DNA from: Nocardia asteroides
Lineage (GTDB): Bacteria > Actinomycetota > Actinomycetes > Mycobacteriales > Mycobacteriaceae
Assembly (NCBI GenBank): GCA_019930625.1
Contig: CP082844.1
Coordinates: forward strand, 7,068,001-7,132,000
DNA length: 64,000 bases
Direction of reading: 5' to 3'
Shown here: piece after piece, positions 1-11,662 of the stretch
How the letters are laid out: every line of letters starts with the position of its first letter
How positions within the stretch are numbered: position 1 is the stretch's first letter
The notes under the pieces: generated by a model
What the model saw: the letters and a program-made list of their open reading frames with translations, nothing else
What the model was told of the DNA's origin: nothing
Database searches by the model: none
Made by a program: the position numbers and the translations under genes

Positions 1-1
1 G

Positions 2-1531
2 GCCAGCCGCAACAATGCCACCGCCGCCGACTACTTCACTGGAGGACGCGGCTTCTCCGGTCCGCAGAACGGCGTCGCCATCGCCGGCGACTATCTGTCG
101 GCCGCGAGCTTCCTCGGCATCGCGGGCGCCATCGCGGTCTACGGCTACGACGGGTTCCTCTACTCCATCGGGTTCCTGGTCGCCTGGCTGGTCGCCCTGC
201 TGCTGGTCGCCGAGATGCTGCGCAACACCGGCAAATTCACCATGGCCGACGTGCTGAGCTTCCGATTGAAGGAAGGCCCGGTGCGCACCGCCGCCGCGCT
301 GTCCACGCTGACGGTGTCGCTGTTCTACCTGCTCGCCCAGATGGCGGGCGCGGGCGGGCTCGTCGCGCTGCTGCTGGACATCTCCGACAAGACCGGTCAA
401 TCCGTCGTGATCGCCGTGGTCGGCGTGCTGATGATCGTGTATGTGCTGGTCGGCGGCATGAAGGGCACCACGTGGGTGCAGATCATCAAGGCGGTACTGC
501 TGATCGCGGGCGCGGCGCTGATGACCGTCATGGTGTTCGCCAAGTTCGGTTTCAACTTCTCCGACATCCTCGGCTCCGCCCAGGGCGCGGTCTCGGATTC
601 GGCGAACAAGGCGGTCGCCGCGCGCGACGTGCTCGCTCCCGGCGCGCAGTACGGCGGCAGCGAGACCTCGAAGCTCAACTTCCTGTCCCTCGGTCTGGCA
701 CTGGTGCTGGGCACCGCGGGCCTGCCGCACGTGCTGATGCGCTTCTACACCGTGCCCACCGCCAAAGAGGCGCGGCGGTCGGTGGTCTGGGCGATCGGCC
801 TGATCGGCGCGTTCTATCTGTTCACCCTGGTCCTCGGCTACGGTGCGGCCGCGATCGTCGGACCGGACCGCATCCTCGCGGCCGCGGGCGGCCAGAACTC
901 GGCGGCTCCGCTGCTGGCCTTCGAACTCGGCGGCGTGGTGCTGCTCGGGGTGATCTCGGCGGTCGCCTTCGCCACCATCCTCGCGGTGGTCGCGGGCCTG
1001 ACCATCACCGCGTCGGCGTCGTTCGCCCACGACATCTACGCCAGTGTCATCAAGCGCGGGAAAGCCGGTGAGCGCGAACAGGTCCGGGTCTCCCGGATCA
1101 CCGCGGTGGTGATCGGCGTACTGGCCATCGCGCTGGGCATCCTGGCCAACGGGCAGAACGTCGCCTTCCTGGTGGCGCTGGCGTTCGCGGTCGCGGCGTC
1201 GGCGAACCTGCCCACCATCCTCTTCTCGCTGTTCTGGCGGCGCTTCAACACCACCGGCGCGTTGTGGAGCATGTACGGCGGCCTGATCTCCACGATCGTG
1301 CTGATCGTGTTCTCCCCCGCGGTCTCCGGCAGCAAGTCCGCCATGCTTCCCGGCTCGGACTTCGACTGGTTCCCGCTGTCCAACCCGGGCATCGTCTCCA
1401 TTCCCTTGGCGTTCGTGCTCGGCGTCGTCGGCACCTTCGTCGGCGGCAGGTCCGAGGATCCGGCCAAGGCCGCGGAGATGGAGGTCCGCTCGCTCACCGG
1501 CGTCGGCGCCGAGAAGGCCGTGGCGCACTGA
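2..1531 (+). CDS. actP: Cation/acetate symporter (SSS family), 5' truncated by window
   Basis: The reading frame is open from the first bases of the window, so the true start lies upstream; 509 residues are visible. The protein is almost entirely hydrophobic, with about 12 membrane segments, and opens with a YFTGGRGFSG-like segment and a GDYLSAASFLGIAG motif typical of ActP/MctC members of the sodium:solute symporter family. These proteins import acetate and other short monocarboxylates across the cytoplasmic membrane. The neighbouring gene 50 nt downstream is acetyl-CoA synthetase, the usual actP-acs pairing, which supports acetate as substrate. The family is clear; exact substrate is inferred. 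Confidence 0.9.
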   Translation, partial: ASRNNATAADYFTGGRGFSGPQNGVAIAGDYLSAASFLGIAGAIAVYGYDGFLYSIGFLVAWLVALLLVAEMLRNTGKFTMADVLSFRLKEGPVRTAAALSTLTVSLFYLLAQMAGAGGLVALLLDISDKTGQSVVIAVVGVLMIVYVLVGGMKGTTWVQIIKAVLLIAGAALMTVMVFAKFGFNFSDILGSAQGAVSDSANKAVAARDVLAPGAQYGGSETSKLNFLSLGLALVLGTAGLPHVLMRFYTVPTAKEARRSVVWAIGLIGAFYLFTLVLGYGAAAIVGPDRILAAAGGQNSAAPLLAFELGGVVLLGVISAVAFATILAVVAGLTITASASFAHDIYASVIKRGKAGEREQVRVSRITAVVIGVLAIALGILANGQNVAFLVALAFAVAASANLPTILFSLFWRRFNTTGALWSMYGGLISTIVLIVFSPAVSGSKSAMLPGSDFDWFPLSNPGIVSIPLAFVLGVVGTFVGGRSEDPAKAAEMEVRSLTGVGAEKAVAH

Positions 1532-1581
1532 TCGTTGCCCGGCACACCTCGTTCCCTTTGCTTTTCGTTAGGAGATTTCGC

Positions 1582-3537
<1,956 letters not shown>

Positions 3538-3544
3538 CTATGAG

Positions 3545-3591
3545 AGCGGCGGACCCGGCCACAAGTGATGAGGGGGTCCGGGTCCGCCGCT
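3545..3591 (+). terminator. Inverted repeat after acs
   Basis: A perfect 14-bp inverted repeat (AGCGGCGGACCCGG at 3545-3558, complement at 3578-3591) with a 19-nt loop starts 8 nt after the acs stop. No T tract follows, which is common for actinobacterial hairpin terminators. It most likely ends the actP-acs transcript. Confidence 0.7.
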
Positions 3592-3747
3592 GGCGCACTA
3601 CTCCGACTTCGCCAGGCCGTCGCGCACAGGCCGCAGTGCCGATCGAACCGCCGGATGGCAGACAGCCCCGCCCCCGAACCACTCTCGCACCGAGCAGGGT
3701 TCGTGAACGATGATTCGGTTGTCGCCGGATGAGCCGGTCGGCCTCGC

Positions 3748-4215
3748 TCAGGAGCCGCCGAACATCTCCGCCATCCGGCGGTCCATCTCGTCGGGCGGCA
3801 CGTCCTCCACGTGGGTGGCCACGGTCCACCGGTGCCCCCACGGATCCTCGAACGAGCCGCTGCGGTCACCGTAGAACTGCGTGGTCATCGGCGTGAGCTC
3901 CTTGGCGCCCGCGGCCAGTGCGGCGGCGAAGGCGGCGTCGGCGTCCTCGACGTACACATACAGGTTGACGGGGGTGCCGCCGACCGTCTTCGGATCGAGG
4001 AAATCCATATCAGGGGCCGGATCGCCGAGCATGACGACGGAATTACCGAACATCAGCTCGCAATGCGCGATCTTGCCGTCCGGGCCGGGCATGCGCATGC
4101 GCTCGGTGGCCCCGAAGATGCTCTTGTAGAACTCGATCGCCGCCGCCGCGCCGTCGATCGCCAGCCCCGGCGAGACCACCGGATATCCATCGGGAACGGG
4201 TTTGACATCGGACAT
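3748..4215 (-). CDS. VOC family protein (glyoxalase/PhnB-like)
   Basis: A 155-residue single-domain protein of the vicinal oxygen chelate superfamily, PhnB/DUF1428-like subgroup: a beta-alpha-beta-beta-beta unit starting near PVVSPGLAIDGAAAAIEFY, then a second unit ending in the typical SFEDPWGHRWTVATH segment. The ATG at 4215 is preferred because GGAGG lies 6 nt upstream; a TTG two codons earlier is the only alternative. Members range from glyoxalases to resistance proteins and their substrates cannot be read from sequence, so no reaction is assigned. It stands alone between a terminator-like hairpin and two lipoprotein genes. Confidence 0.85.
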   Translation of the reverse strand: MSDVKPVPDGYPVVSPGLAIDGAAAAIEFYKSIFGATERMRMPGPDGKIAHCELMFGNSVVMLGDPAPDMDFLDPKTVGGTPVNLYVYVEDADAAFAAALAAGAKELTPMTTQFYGDRSGSFEDPWGHRWTVATHVEDVPPDEMDRRMAEMFGGS

Positions 4216-4297
4216 GATCAACCTCCGGTCGAGGCATTGTGTCGGACCATGCCGAGCCTATTCCCGCCACCGGCGCGATTGGCCGGATCGTCGGAAA

Positions 4298-5017
4298 TCA
4301 GGGGCCTGCGACACCCTGTAGCCGACGCACCTGCGCCGCGGTGAGCGCACTGAGCACACCGGGGTCCACCGACTCCGGCGCGGTCACCGCGACCTGCACC
4401 AACGTGCTTCCGACCTGAACGATCGCGACGGACGAGCCGAGGGTGAGACCGTCGCTGGTGGCGCGCACCTGGAAGGCTTTGGCGGCTTGGCCCGCGGCGG
4501 GCTGGGCGAGCCCGCCGATCCGGTAATCCACCGGGATATCGGTGGCGTCCGCGCCGGAATAGCGCACGCACCGGCGCAGCGTCTCCTGCACGGCCGAGAA
4601 CGCGCCGCCGAGCGCGTCGTGCGGATAACTCGCCGCGTCGATATCGATGCTGGAGAAATTCGGACCGGCGTATTGCGTGGACGCCTGGGCAAGGGCGCCG
4701 GCGTGTTGCGCGCCGATCGGAGTCAGGACTTTCGCGCATTCCGGCGGATTGGTCGCGGACGCGCCGGACGGTGCGATCCCCGTGTCGGCGCGCGTCGGCA
4801 GGGCGGTGAAGCCGGACGGCAGGTTCGCCTCGCCGAGCAGCTGGGCGCCCAACCGGCCGGAGTCGGTCTCAGGGCCGGCCGTCACGGGCGCCGCGGCCAC
4901 CGCCGGGCCCAGCGGCGGCAGTTCCGGGAGTCCGGGGACAGCACTATCGGAGGACCCGCAGCCCGCGGCGAGAGCGACGGACGCCGCCGCGATCGGCAGG
5001 CCGGCCGCACGGATCAT
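4298..5017 (-). CDS. Putative lipoprotein, function unknown
   Basis: A 239-residue protein with a type II signal peptide: positively charged start, hydrophobic core, and lipobox ALAAGC around residue 20. The mature part begins with a Pro/Ala-rich stretch and contains several cysteines that could form disulfides. I do not recognise a named domain; the layout resembles the many actinobacterial sensor-like lipoproteins. Its ATG overlaps the stop of the upstream lipoprotein gene in an ATGA, so the two are translationally coupled and probably act together at the outer face of the membrane. The much longer open frame running up to 6151 is a read-through of non-coding frame and was trimmed to this start. 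Confidence 0.8.
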   Translation of the reverse strand: MIRAAGLPIAAASVALAAGCGSSDSAVPGLPELPPLGPAVAAAPVTAGPETDSGRLGAQLLGEANLPSGFTALPTRADTGIAPSGASATNPPECAKVLTPIGAQHAGALAQASTQYAGPNFSSIDIDAASYPHDALGGAFSAVQETLRRCVRYSGADATDIPVDYRIGGLAQPAAGQAAKAFQVRATSDGLTLGSSVAIVQVGSTLVQVAVTAPESVDPGVLSALTAAQVRRLQGVAGP

Positions 5018-5967
5018 TCGGTCCACGACACCTGCGTATCGATCGTCTGCCGCAGCGTGCTGTCGCTGTTCGGATCGCGATAGGCCTGGTGACCGCCGAC
5101 GGTGATGGACCCGGCCACCGGCAACGGCAATCCGAGATCCACCGTGATGGTGCCCGCGCCCTGCATGACGTAGTCCTGGATGTCCAGGGTGCCCGCGTTG
5201 TTCGGCAGGTTCCACACCGGCGACTTCGGCTTCTGGGTCACGTGCAGTTCGATGGTGAGCCGGTCTCCTTCGCGCTTGCTCAGCGTCGCGGTGGTCACCT
5301 GGTCCAACAGGACACCGCCGGTGACCTCTTGGCGCACCGTCCAGACCGCGCCCTCGCCGACGGGCTGGTCGGGAAAAGCGATCGACCGGTAGACCGCCTG
5401 GTAGAACGCCTGCTCGAGGGCGGCGCGGGCGGTGTTGGACGCGTCCGGCGCCGGCTCGAGCCGCAGGGCGGTGATCGCGCCGAGATCGCTGAGGTCGAAG
5501 CCCGCGTGCGAGCCGCCGATCTTGGTGAGCGCCTTGGCCAGCGCCGGGTCGGGCGAGGTGACCGTGCCGAGGGTCAGATCTATCCCTTCCGCGGTGGTCT
5601 GCGCGGTCATCGGAATGGTGAGCGCCGGGGTGGAGAAGTCGCGCTTGGGCTGGTGATCGATCTGCTGTTCGATGTGGTGCGCGGTGTAGAGGGTGACCCG
5701 CTGCACGGTGCCCGCCGGATACTCCGGCCGCAGCAGCGACCGCGGCTCGGCGCCGGCCGATTCGACCGTGGTCACCGCGGCCGCGATCGGCACGGTGACT
5801 TCCTTGCCGAGTCCCAGCGGCTCCGTGCCGTCGGACTCGCCGCGCGACTCGGCGCCGTCGCCGCAACCGACACCGAAGGCCGAGAGCCCGACCGCGAGCA
5901 CCATGAGCAGCACGCCCGAGCGCGCGATCCGCGGAAGGTGGGGGGAAGACAACACCGTCACGTGCAT
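5014..5967 (-). CDS. Putative lipoprotein, DUF6263-like
   Basis: A 317-residue predicted lipoprotein. Basic residues and a hydrophobic segment precede the lipobox-like FGVGC near residue 35, followed by an acidic Ser/Gly linker. The body, with repeated beta-strand patterns and a VWTVRQE motif, resembles secreted actinobacterial DUF6263 proteins; that match is from memory and tentative. It is coupled by ATGA overlap to the next lipoprotein gene. Start choice: ATG at 5967, but a GTG at 5961 sits 7 nt after a TACCCT minus-10 box (5969-5974), which fits a leaderless start two codons later. Confidence 0.75.
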   Translation of the reverse strand: MHVTVLSSPHLPRIARSGVLLMVLAVGLSAFGVGCGDGAESRGESDGTEPLGLGKEVTVPIAAAVTTVESAGAEPRSLLRPEYPAGTVQRVTLYTAHHIEQQIDHQPKRDFSTPALTIPMTAQTTAEGIDLTLGTVTSPDPALAKALTKIGGSHAGFDLSDLGAITALRLEPAPDASNTARAALEQAFYQAVYRSIAFPDQPVGEGAVWTVRQEVTGGVLLDQVTTATLSKREGDRLTIELHVTQKPKSPVWNLPNNAGTLDIQDYVMQGAGTITVDLGLPLPVAGSITVGGHQAYRDPNSDSTLRQTIDTQVSWTE

Positions 5968-6100
5968 CAGGGTACGACCGCTTCCTGAGTGTCAGCTGGG
6001 ACATCCGGCCCGTGCGCCGGTCGGCGTGCCGGGCCGGCGCCGACGGCCGCTCCGGCCGGGGCAATCGGACGCGCGCACCGAGCGTGATCGCGCTCGAGAG

Positions 6101-6700
6101 ATGATGGTGCGTGTGAGTGACGACCGGCCGCCCGAGGACATCCCAGCGCACACCTCCGATCCGACGACCTCGTCGGCCCCGCCGCAGCGCCTGCGCACGC
6201 TGCTCGTCCTCGCCGCCGTCGTGCTCGGCCTGGATCTGCTCACCAAGACCATCGCGGTCGCGAATCTGACGCCGGGCGATCCGGTGTCGATCGTCGGTGA
6301 CTTCGCGCGCCTGAGCCTGGTGCGTAATCCGGGCGCGGCGTTCTCCATGGCCACCGGTATGACCTGGTTGCTGACGCTGGTCGCCGCCGCCGTCGTCGTC
6401 GGCGTCGTGCGCATCGGCCGCACCCTGCGCTCACTGGCGTGGACGATCGGACTGGGCATGGTGCTCGGCGGGGCGCTCGGCAATCTGATGGACCGGCTGT
6501 TCCGCGCCCCCGGCCCGCTGCAAGGCCACGTGGTGGATTTCGTGGCGGTCGGCTGGTGGCCGGTGTTCAACGTCGCGGACTCGGCCATCGTCTGCGGGGC
6601 GATCCTGCTGGTGGTGCTCACCGTGTTCGGCTACGAACCGAACGGCACCCGGGTCGGCCACGGCAAGCCCGACAGCGCGAGCGAGGGCAGCGCGGCATGA
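6101..6700 (+). CDS. lspA: Lipoprotein signal peptidase (signal peptidase II)
   Basis: Membrane aspartyl protease that removes the signal peptide from diacylglyceryl-prolipoproteins, such as those encoded nearby. About 199 residues: a roughly 35-residue polar N-terminus and then four membrane segments. Both catalytic aspartates are visible in family motifs, GNLMDR (about residue 130) and FNVADS (about 160), and the NPGAAFS motif is present. The start is uncertain: ATG 6101, ATG 6104, GTG 6107 and GTG 6113 are all in frame, with only a weak GAGAG upstream. The gene overlaps the next by 4 nt (ATGA). The lspA-RluA pair matches mycobacteria. Confidence 0.95.
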   Translation: MMVRVSDDRPPEDIPAHTSDPTTSSAPPQRLRTLLVLAAVVLGLDLLTKTIAVANLTPGDPVSIVGDFARLSLVRNPGAAFSMATGMTWLLTLVAAAVVVGVVRIGRTLRSLAWTIGLGMVLGGALGNLMDRLFRAPGPLQGHVVDFVAVGWWPVFNVADSAIVCGAILLVVLTVFGYEPNGTRVGHGKPDSASEGSAA

Positions 6701-7623
6701 GGGAGACCAGGACCATGCCCGTCCCCGACGGGCTCGACGGCATGCGCGTCGACGCGGGCTTGGCCCGGCTGCTCGGCCTGTCGCGCACCGCGGTGGCCGC
6801 GCTCGCCGAGGAGGGCTCGGTACAACTCGACGGCATCGCCGCGGGCAAGTCCGACCGGCTCACTGCGGGGGCCTGGCTCGAGGTGATCTTCCCCGAGCCG
6901 AAACGCGAGCTGACCATTGAGGCCGAACCGGTCGAGGGCATGAAGATCCTCTACGCCGACGACGACATCGTCGCGGTCGACAAGCCGGTCGGCGTGGCCG
7001 CGCACACCGGTGTCGGCTGGAGCGGGCCGACCGTCGTGGGCGGGCTCGCCGCGGCGGGATACCGCATCTCCACCTCTGGCGCCCACGAGCGGCAGGGCAT
7101 CGTGCACCGCCTCGATGTCGGCACCTCCGGTGTCATGGTGGTCGCGCAGTCCGAGCACGCGTACACCGTGCTCAAGCGCGCGTTCAAGCAGCGCACCGTC
7201 GACAAGCGGTATCACGCTCTGGTGCAGGGGCATCCGGACCCGAGCAGCGGCACCATCGATGCCCCGATCGGCCGGGCCAGGGGCAACGACTGGAAGTTCG
7301 CCGTCACCGCGGACGGGCGACCGAGCATCACCCACTACGACACCGTCGAGGCGTTCCAATCGGCGAGCCTGCTGGACATCCACCTGGAGACCGGCCGCAC
7401 CCATCAGATCCGGGTGCACTTCTCCGCGATCCGGCACCCCTGCTGCGGCGATCTGACCTACGGCGCGGACCCGCGCCTCGCCGAGCGGCTCAGGCTGCAA
7501 CGACAGTGGCTGCATGCCCGGTCGCTGGGCTTCCAGCATCCGGCCGACGGCCGCTACCTGGAGATCACCAGCGAGTACCCGGACGACCTGAAACACGCCC
7601 TGGACGTCCTGCGCGATGCCTGA
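6697..7623 (+). CDS. RluA-family pseudouridine synthase
   Basis: Isomerises specific uridines in RNA to pseudouridine. 308 residues: an N-terminal S4-like RNA-binding domain (residues about 10-75) and the RluA catalytic domain with the signature HRLDVGTSG, whose aspartate at about residue 140 is the catalytic one; GRTHQIRVH follows further on. The ATG at 6697 overlaps the lspA stop. An alternative ATG at 6715 has GGGAG 9 nt upstream. The specific site (as for E. coli RluD in 23S rRNA) is not determinable, so no symbol is given. Confidence 0.93.
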   Translation: MRETRTMPVPDGLDGMRVDAGLARLLGLSRTAVAALAEEGSVQLDGIAAGKSDRLTAGAWLEVIFPEPKRELTIEAEPVEGMKILYADDDIVAVDKPVGVAAHTGVGWSGPTVVGGLAAAGYRISTSGAHERQGIVHRLDVGTSGVMVVAQSEHAYTVLKRAFKQRTVDKRYHALVQGHPDPSSGTIDAPIGRARGNDWKFAVTADGRPSITHYDTVEAFQSASLLDIHLETGRTHQIRVHFSAIRHPCCGDLTYGADPRLAERLRLQRQWLHARSLGFQHPADGRYLEITSEYPDDLKHALDVLRDA

Positions 7624-8281
7624 TCGCCGGCTGTCGCCGTGGCGTGGGGCCGCCCTCGCCGCGGCGGCGGTCGCGCTGATCGCGCTGGTCTTCGCACTCG
7701 GCGCGCTGCGTCCGCCGTACCGCGCCGCGGTGTCCACCGACCGGCTCGGGCCCGACCAGGGCGAGCAGGTCGCGGATTATCTCGCCCGTTCCCGTGATTC
7801 GTTGCACGCGGGCGGCGAGGGACAGCACTGGGCGTTGGTGTCGTTCACCGAACCCGCGCTTCCCGAGCAGATTCCCGCCTACAGCGGCGGTATGCGCGTC
7901 TCTCGAGTGCTCTACCGGGTACCTGTTCCACGCGTGCAAACGCCGCTGGTGACCGTACCCGTACCGGAAGGCGTTGACGCGGCGGTGGATTCGGCCCACT
8001 ACGCGGCTTGGTTGCTCCCCCGCCCCATGGACGACCGCTCCGCCCGCGTGATCGCCTTCTCGGCCGCGCGACTGCGGGAGGGCTGCGCCTGCGTCGTCGG
8101 GCTCGTCGTCCGTGGAACCTCGGCGCGATTGCGGGAACTGGCCGGCCAGAACGGCGTTCGCGCCGTCCAGGCCCTGCCCGAGGACGCAGTGGCGGGGAGC
8201 TTCGCGGTGGCCCCGCTGCTGCCCCACTACCGCGACGTCGTCCTGCCCGGCCCCGACGACGGACCCGTCCCCCCACCGTGA
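7616..8281 (+). CDS. Membrane-anchored protein of unknown function
   Basis: 221 residues with one N-terminal membrane segment (about residues 12-32, rich in Ala/Val/Leu) and an extracytoplasmic domain of about 185 residues ending in a Pro-rich tail. A CAC motif around residue 160 is the only cysteine pair. The ATG lies inside the end of the pseudouridine synthase gene (8-nt overlap), so it is the third member of a coupled lspA operon. I recognise no family. The coupling to lspA suggests an envelope role, which is inference only. Confidence 0.75.
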   Translation: MPDRRLSPWRGAALAAAAVALIALVFALGALRPPYRAAVSTDRLGPDQGEQVADYLARSRDSLHAGGEGQHWALVSFTEPALPEQIPAYSGGMRVSRVLYRVPVPRVQTPLVTVPVPEGVDAAVDSAHYAAWLLPRPMDDRSARVIAFSAARLREGCACVVGLVVRGTSARLRELAGQNGVRAVQALPEDAVAGSFAVAPLLPHYRDVVLPGPDDGPVPPP

Positions 8282-8303
8282 GCGGTCCGGCGCGCCGGGC
8301 ATC

Positions 8304-9122
8304 TCAGTCCGGCAGGGTGACCACTCCGTCGAGATAGCGGCGGCATCGCCCGAACAGCACCACGCGGTCGCCCGCCAGTTCGCAGCGCAAACTTCCGCCG
8401 CGGCGCGAGAGCTGCCTGGCGTGCAACTCCGTGCGGCCGAGCCGCTCGCTCCACAACGGAACCAGTTGAGCGTGCGCCGAACCGGTCACCGGATCCTCCA
8501 GGACCCCCACCGCCGGAGCGAAGAAACGGGAGACGAAATCCACCGACTCACCGGGTGCGGTGACGATCGCGCCGCGCGGCAGCGCGGGGAACGCCGACAG
8601 CACGGGCGCGGCATCGCGCACTTCCTGCTCGGTCGCCACGACGATCACCTCGTCGGTGCCGGAATACGCGCGCACCGGACGCACTCCCAGCGCCGCGACG
8701 AGCGCTGGATCGGGCTGTACCGGAATGCTCGGCACGACCGGCAGATCGAGGACGAACTCGTCGTCGTCGGTGCGGTCGACGTGCAACCAGCCGCTGAGCG
8801 TGTAGAAGCTCACCCGATCCTCGCCGGGATGGATGTCGGCCAGGATCTGCGCGGCGCTGGCCAGGGTGGCGTGCCCGCACAGGGTGACCTCCGTCCTCGG
8901 CGTGAACCACCGGAGATGGAAAGCGGGCCACTCGCCCGGCGGCGCGCCCGCCTCCGGAGGTAAGCGCGAGGTGTAGAACGCCGTCTCGGCGAGGTTGTTC
9001 TCCTCGGCCAGCTGTTGCAGCAACGCATCCGGCAGCCACGACGGGAGCGGCATCACCGCGGCCGGGTTGCCCGAGAACGGTGCGTCGGCGAACGCGTCGA
9101 TCTGGTGCAGCAGTACCTCCAT
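8304..9122 (-). CDS. PhzF family isomerase-like protein
   Basis: 272 residues with the two-lobed PhzF/DapF-like fold. The start HQIDAFADAPFSGNPAAVM is the family hallmark, the conserved catalytic glutamate is seen at about residue 46 in NNLAETAFY, and a C-terminal DPVTGSAHAQLVPLW motif is present. Relatives include the phenazine enzyme PhzF and many uncharacterised epimerase-like proteins; there are no phenazine genes here, so the substrate is unknown. The ATG at 9122 matches the family N-terminus and has CTGGAGA just upstream; a GTG at 9164 would add 14 unlikely residues. It converges on the lspA operon with 22 nt between stops. Confidence 0.85.
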   Translation of the reverse strand: MEVLLHQIDAFADAPFSGNPAAVMPLPSWLPDALLQQLAEENNLAETAFYTSRLPPEAGAPPGEWPAFHLRWFTPRTEVTLCGHATLASAAQILADIHPGEDRVSFYTLSGWLHVDRTDDDEFVLDLPVVPSIPVQPDPALVAALGVRPVRAYSGTDEVIVVATEQEVRDAAPVLSAFPALPRGAIVTAPGESVDFVSRFFAPAVGVLEDPVTGSAHAQLVPLWSERLGRTELHARQLSRRGGSLRCELAGDRVVLFGRCRRYLDGVVTLPD

Positions 9123-9203
9123 AGTCTCCAGAAGGTACTCCAACTCTGAATGGCCGCTTCGCACAAGGCTTCTCGTGGCGCGGCTAGTCAGGCGTCCAGT
9201 CTG

Positions 9204-11627
9204 TCAGGCGGCGCCGCCGGGTGAGCTGGGCAGCAGTTGCCGCTTGTCGCCGAGCAGCACCGCGCTCACCCACCAGGCTGCCTCGACCAGCACAATGCCG
9301 ACCAGGCCGCAGATCACCGCCGCACCGGTGAGCGCGGCGTCGGAGGGATCGAGTTTGAAGAACTCGCGGGTGAACGGAACGGTGAACAGGACGACGTACG
9401 CGCCCACCGACACCGCGATCAGCACCACCTTCCACCAGACATACGGCCGCGCGACGATGGCCAGCACCCACACCGCGATCATGATCAGCGTGATGAGCGC
9501 GGTGGTGCCCGCCTGGACCTTCTGCTGCTCGGTGGCCTGCGGCCCGGCGTAGGCGATCAGGTACGCAACGAAGGTGGCCACGCCGATCACGACGCCCGAC
9601 GGGATGGCCAAACGCATGACACGCCCGACGAAGCCGGTGCGGGCACGCTCGTTGTTGGGCGCGAGCGAGAGGATGAACGCCGGAATGCCGATGGTGAACC
9701 AGGCCGCGATCGTGACGTGGCGCGGCAGGAACGGATAGCCGATGGGCTCATAGCCGAAGATCTGCGAGCCGACTCCGGCGACCCCGATCAAGAAGGCCAG
9801 CAGCACGGAATAGACGGTCTTGGTGAGAAACAGATTGGAAACGCGCTCGATGTTGCCGATGACCCGCCGCCCCTCGCCGACCACATAGGGCAGCGTGGCG
9901 AACTTGTTGTCCAGCAGGACGATCTGCGCCACCGCCCTGGTCGCGGGGCTGCCCGAGCCCATGGCCACGCCGATGTCCGAATCCTTCAGCGCCAGAACGT
10001 CGTTGACTCCGTCGCCGGTCATCGCCACGGTGTGCCCGCGCGACTGCAGGGCGGACACCATCGCGCGCTTCTGATCGGGACGGACCCGGCCGAAGGTGGT
10101 GTTGTGGTCGAGCGCGTCGGCCAGGCCGTCGCGGTCCTGCGGTAGCTCCCGCGCGTCGATCGGGTGGCCGCCGCCCGGCAGGTCGAGCGAGGAGGCCACC
10201 GCGCCGACCGACACGGCGTTGTCGCCGGAGATGACCTTGATCTCGACATCCTGGCTCGCGAAGTATTCGAGCGTGGCGCGGGCGTCGGGCCGGATCTTCT
10301 GCTCCAGCACGACCAGGGCGGCCGGCCGCACGAGGCCGGGGGCGTCGGGTGCGTCCACCGGACGGTCGCTACGAGCCAGCAGCAGCACGCGCAGGCCGGA
10401 AGCGCCGAGTTCCTCGGCGACCCGCGCCTCCGCGGAGTCCGGGGTGAGCAGCACATCCGGCGCGCCGAGCAGCCAGTCGCCGTGCTCGCCGTAGGAGCAG
10501 CCGCTCCACTTCTTGGCCGAGGAGAACGGCGCCACGGCGGTGCGCTGCCAGCCGGGACCGTCCGGCAGCCCCTCGGCGATCGCCTGCACGCTCGCGTTCG
10601 GCCGCGGATCGTCGGCCGCGAGCGCGGCCAGCACGGCGCGGACCTCGCCGTCGTCGAAGGCCTCCGACGTCTTGATGTCCGACAGCCGCATGCCGATCTC
10701 GGTCAGCGTGCCGGTCTTGTCCGCGCACACCACGTCGACCCTGGCCAGCCCCTCGATCGCAGGCAGTTCCTGGACCAGGCACTTGCGCCGGCCCAGCCGC
10801 ACCACGCCGACCGCGAACGCGATGGACGTCATCAGCACCAGCCCCTCCGGCACCATCGGCACCAGCGCGGCCACCATGCCGGTGACCGCGGGACGCCACG
10901 ACTCCTTGCTGGAGACCAGCTGGTTGTAGACGCTCAGCAGGCCCGCGGGAACGAGCAGGTAGGTGATGAACTTCAGGATCTTGTCGATACCGCTGCGCAG
11001 CTCGGAGTGCACCAGGGTGAACTTGCTCGCCTCCTCCGCCAACCGCGCGGCGTAGGCGTCCCGACCGACCTTGGTGGCGCGGTAGGCGCCGGACCCGGAC
11101 ACCACGTAGCTGCCCGACATCACCGTCGCGCCGACCGGCTTGTCGATCGGGTCCGCCTCGCCGGTGAGCAACGACTCGTCCACCTCGAGCTGTTCGGACT
11201 CCTGGATCGTGCCGTCCACGACGATCTGGTCGCCGGGACCGAGCTCGATGAGGTCGTCGAGCACCACCTCGCGCGGCGCGATCTCGACCGACGTGCCGTC
11301 GCGGCGGACGGTCGGCTTGGCCTGGCCGACGATCGCGAGCTGGTCCAGGGTGCGTTTCGCGCGGATCTCCTGGATGATGCCGACCGCGCTGTTGGCGACG
11401 ATCAGCAGGCCGAATATGCCGTCGATGATCGAGCCGGTGGCCAGCACCAGGACGAACAGGACACCGAGGAGGGCGTTGATCCGGGTGAAGACGTTGGCGC
11501 GCACGATGTCACGGACCGATCGGCCCGCGCGATCCGGGACATCGTTGGTCAAACCGTCGCGGCGGCGTTGCTCGACCTCGGCCACTGTGAGCCCGGTGGC
11601 GCCCGAGGCCTGCACGGTAATCGACAT
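9204..11627 (-). CDS. ctpE: P-type ATPase, CtpE-like (probable Ca2+ transporter)
   Basis: 807-residue cation-transporting P-type ATPase. The phosphorylation motif DKTGTLT has its aspartate near residue 303; TGEADPI in the actuator domain and [14 protein letters not shown] in the P domain are also present, with about ten membrane segments. The N-terminus (GLT..EV.QR...G..ND.P) and overall length closely match mycobacterial CtpE, reported as a calcium uptake ATPase. There is no Shine-Dalgarno; a minus-10-like TAGCCT (11635-11640) ends 7 nt before the ATG, so the mRNA is probably leaderless. The rarD gene diverges from it less than 40 nt away. Confidence 0.92.
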   Translation of the reverse strand: MSITVQASGATGLTVAEVEQRRRDGLTNDVPDRAGRSVRDIVRANVFTRINALLGVLFVLVLATGSIIDGIFGLLIVANSAVGIIQEIRAKRTLDQLAIVGQAKPTVRRDGTSVEIAPREVVLDDLIELGPGDQIVVDGTIQESEQLEVDESLLTGEADPIDKPVGATVMSGSYVVSGSGAYRATKVGRDAYAARLAEEASKFTLVHSELRSGIDKILKFITYLLVPAGLLSVYNQLVSSKESWRPAVTGMVAALVPMVPEGLVLMTSIAFAVGVVRLGRRKCLVQELPAIEGLARVDVVCADKTGTLTEIGMRLSDIKTSEAFDDGEVRAVLAALAADDPRPNASVQAIAEGLPDGPGWQRTAVAPFSSAKKWSGCSYGEHGDWLLGAPDVLLTPDSAEARVAEELGASGLRVLLLARSDRPVDAPDAPGLVRPAALVVLEQKIRPDARATLEYFASQDVEIKVISGDNAVSVGAVASSLDLPGGGHPIDARELPQDRDGLADALDHNTTFGRVRPDQKRAMVSALQSRGHTVAMTGDGVNDVLALKDSDIGVAMGSGSPATRAVAQIVLLDNKFATLPYVVGEGRRVIGNIERVSNLFLTKTVYSVLLAFLIGVAGVGSQIFGYEPIGYPFLPRHVTIAAWFTIGIPAFILSLAPNNERARTGFVGRVMRLAIPSGVVIGVATFVAYLIAYAGPQATEQQKVQAGTTALITLIMIAVWVLAIVARPYVWWKVVLIAVSVGAYVVLFTVPFTREFFKLDPSDAALTGAAVICGLVGIVLVEAAWWVSAVLLGDKRQLLPSSPGGAA

Positions 11628-11634
11628 GACCGCA

Positions 11635-11655
11635 AGGCTACGTGACAACTACTTT
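11635..11655. promoter_or_regulatory. Overlapping divergent leaderless promoters, ctpE and rarD
   Basis: On the minus strand TAGCCT (11635-11640) lies 7 nt before the ctpE ATG. On the plus strand TACTTT (11650-11655) lies 7 nt before an in-frame rarD GTG at 11663. Both fit the actinobacterial TANNNT minus-10 box with transcription starting at the start codon. No good minus-35 boxes were found. The assignment rests on spacing alone. Confidence 0.45.
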
Positions 11656-11662
11656 CGTCTTC

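Noticed and set aside
10164..11645. Plus-strand open frame of 493 codons
   Set aside because: Antisense to the CtpE-like ATPase; composition dominated by Arg, Gly, His and Gln, no motif, no ribosome site.
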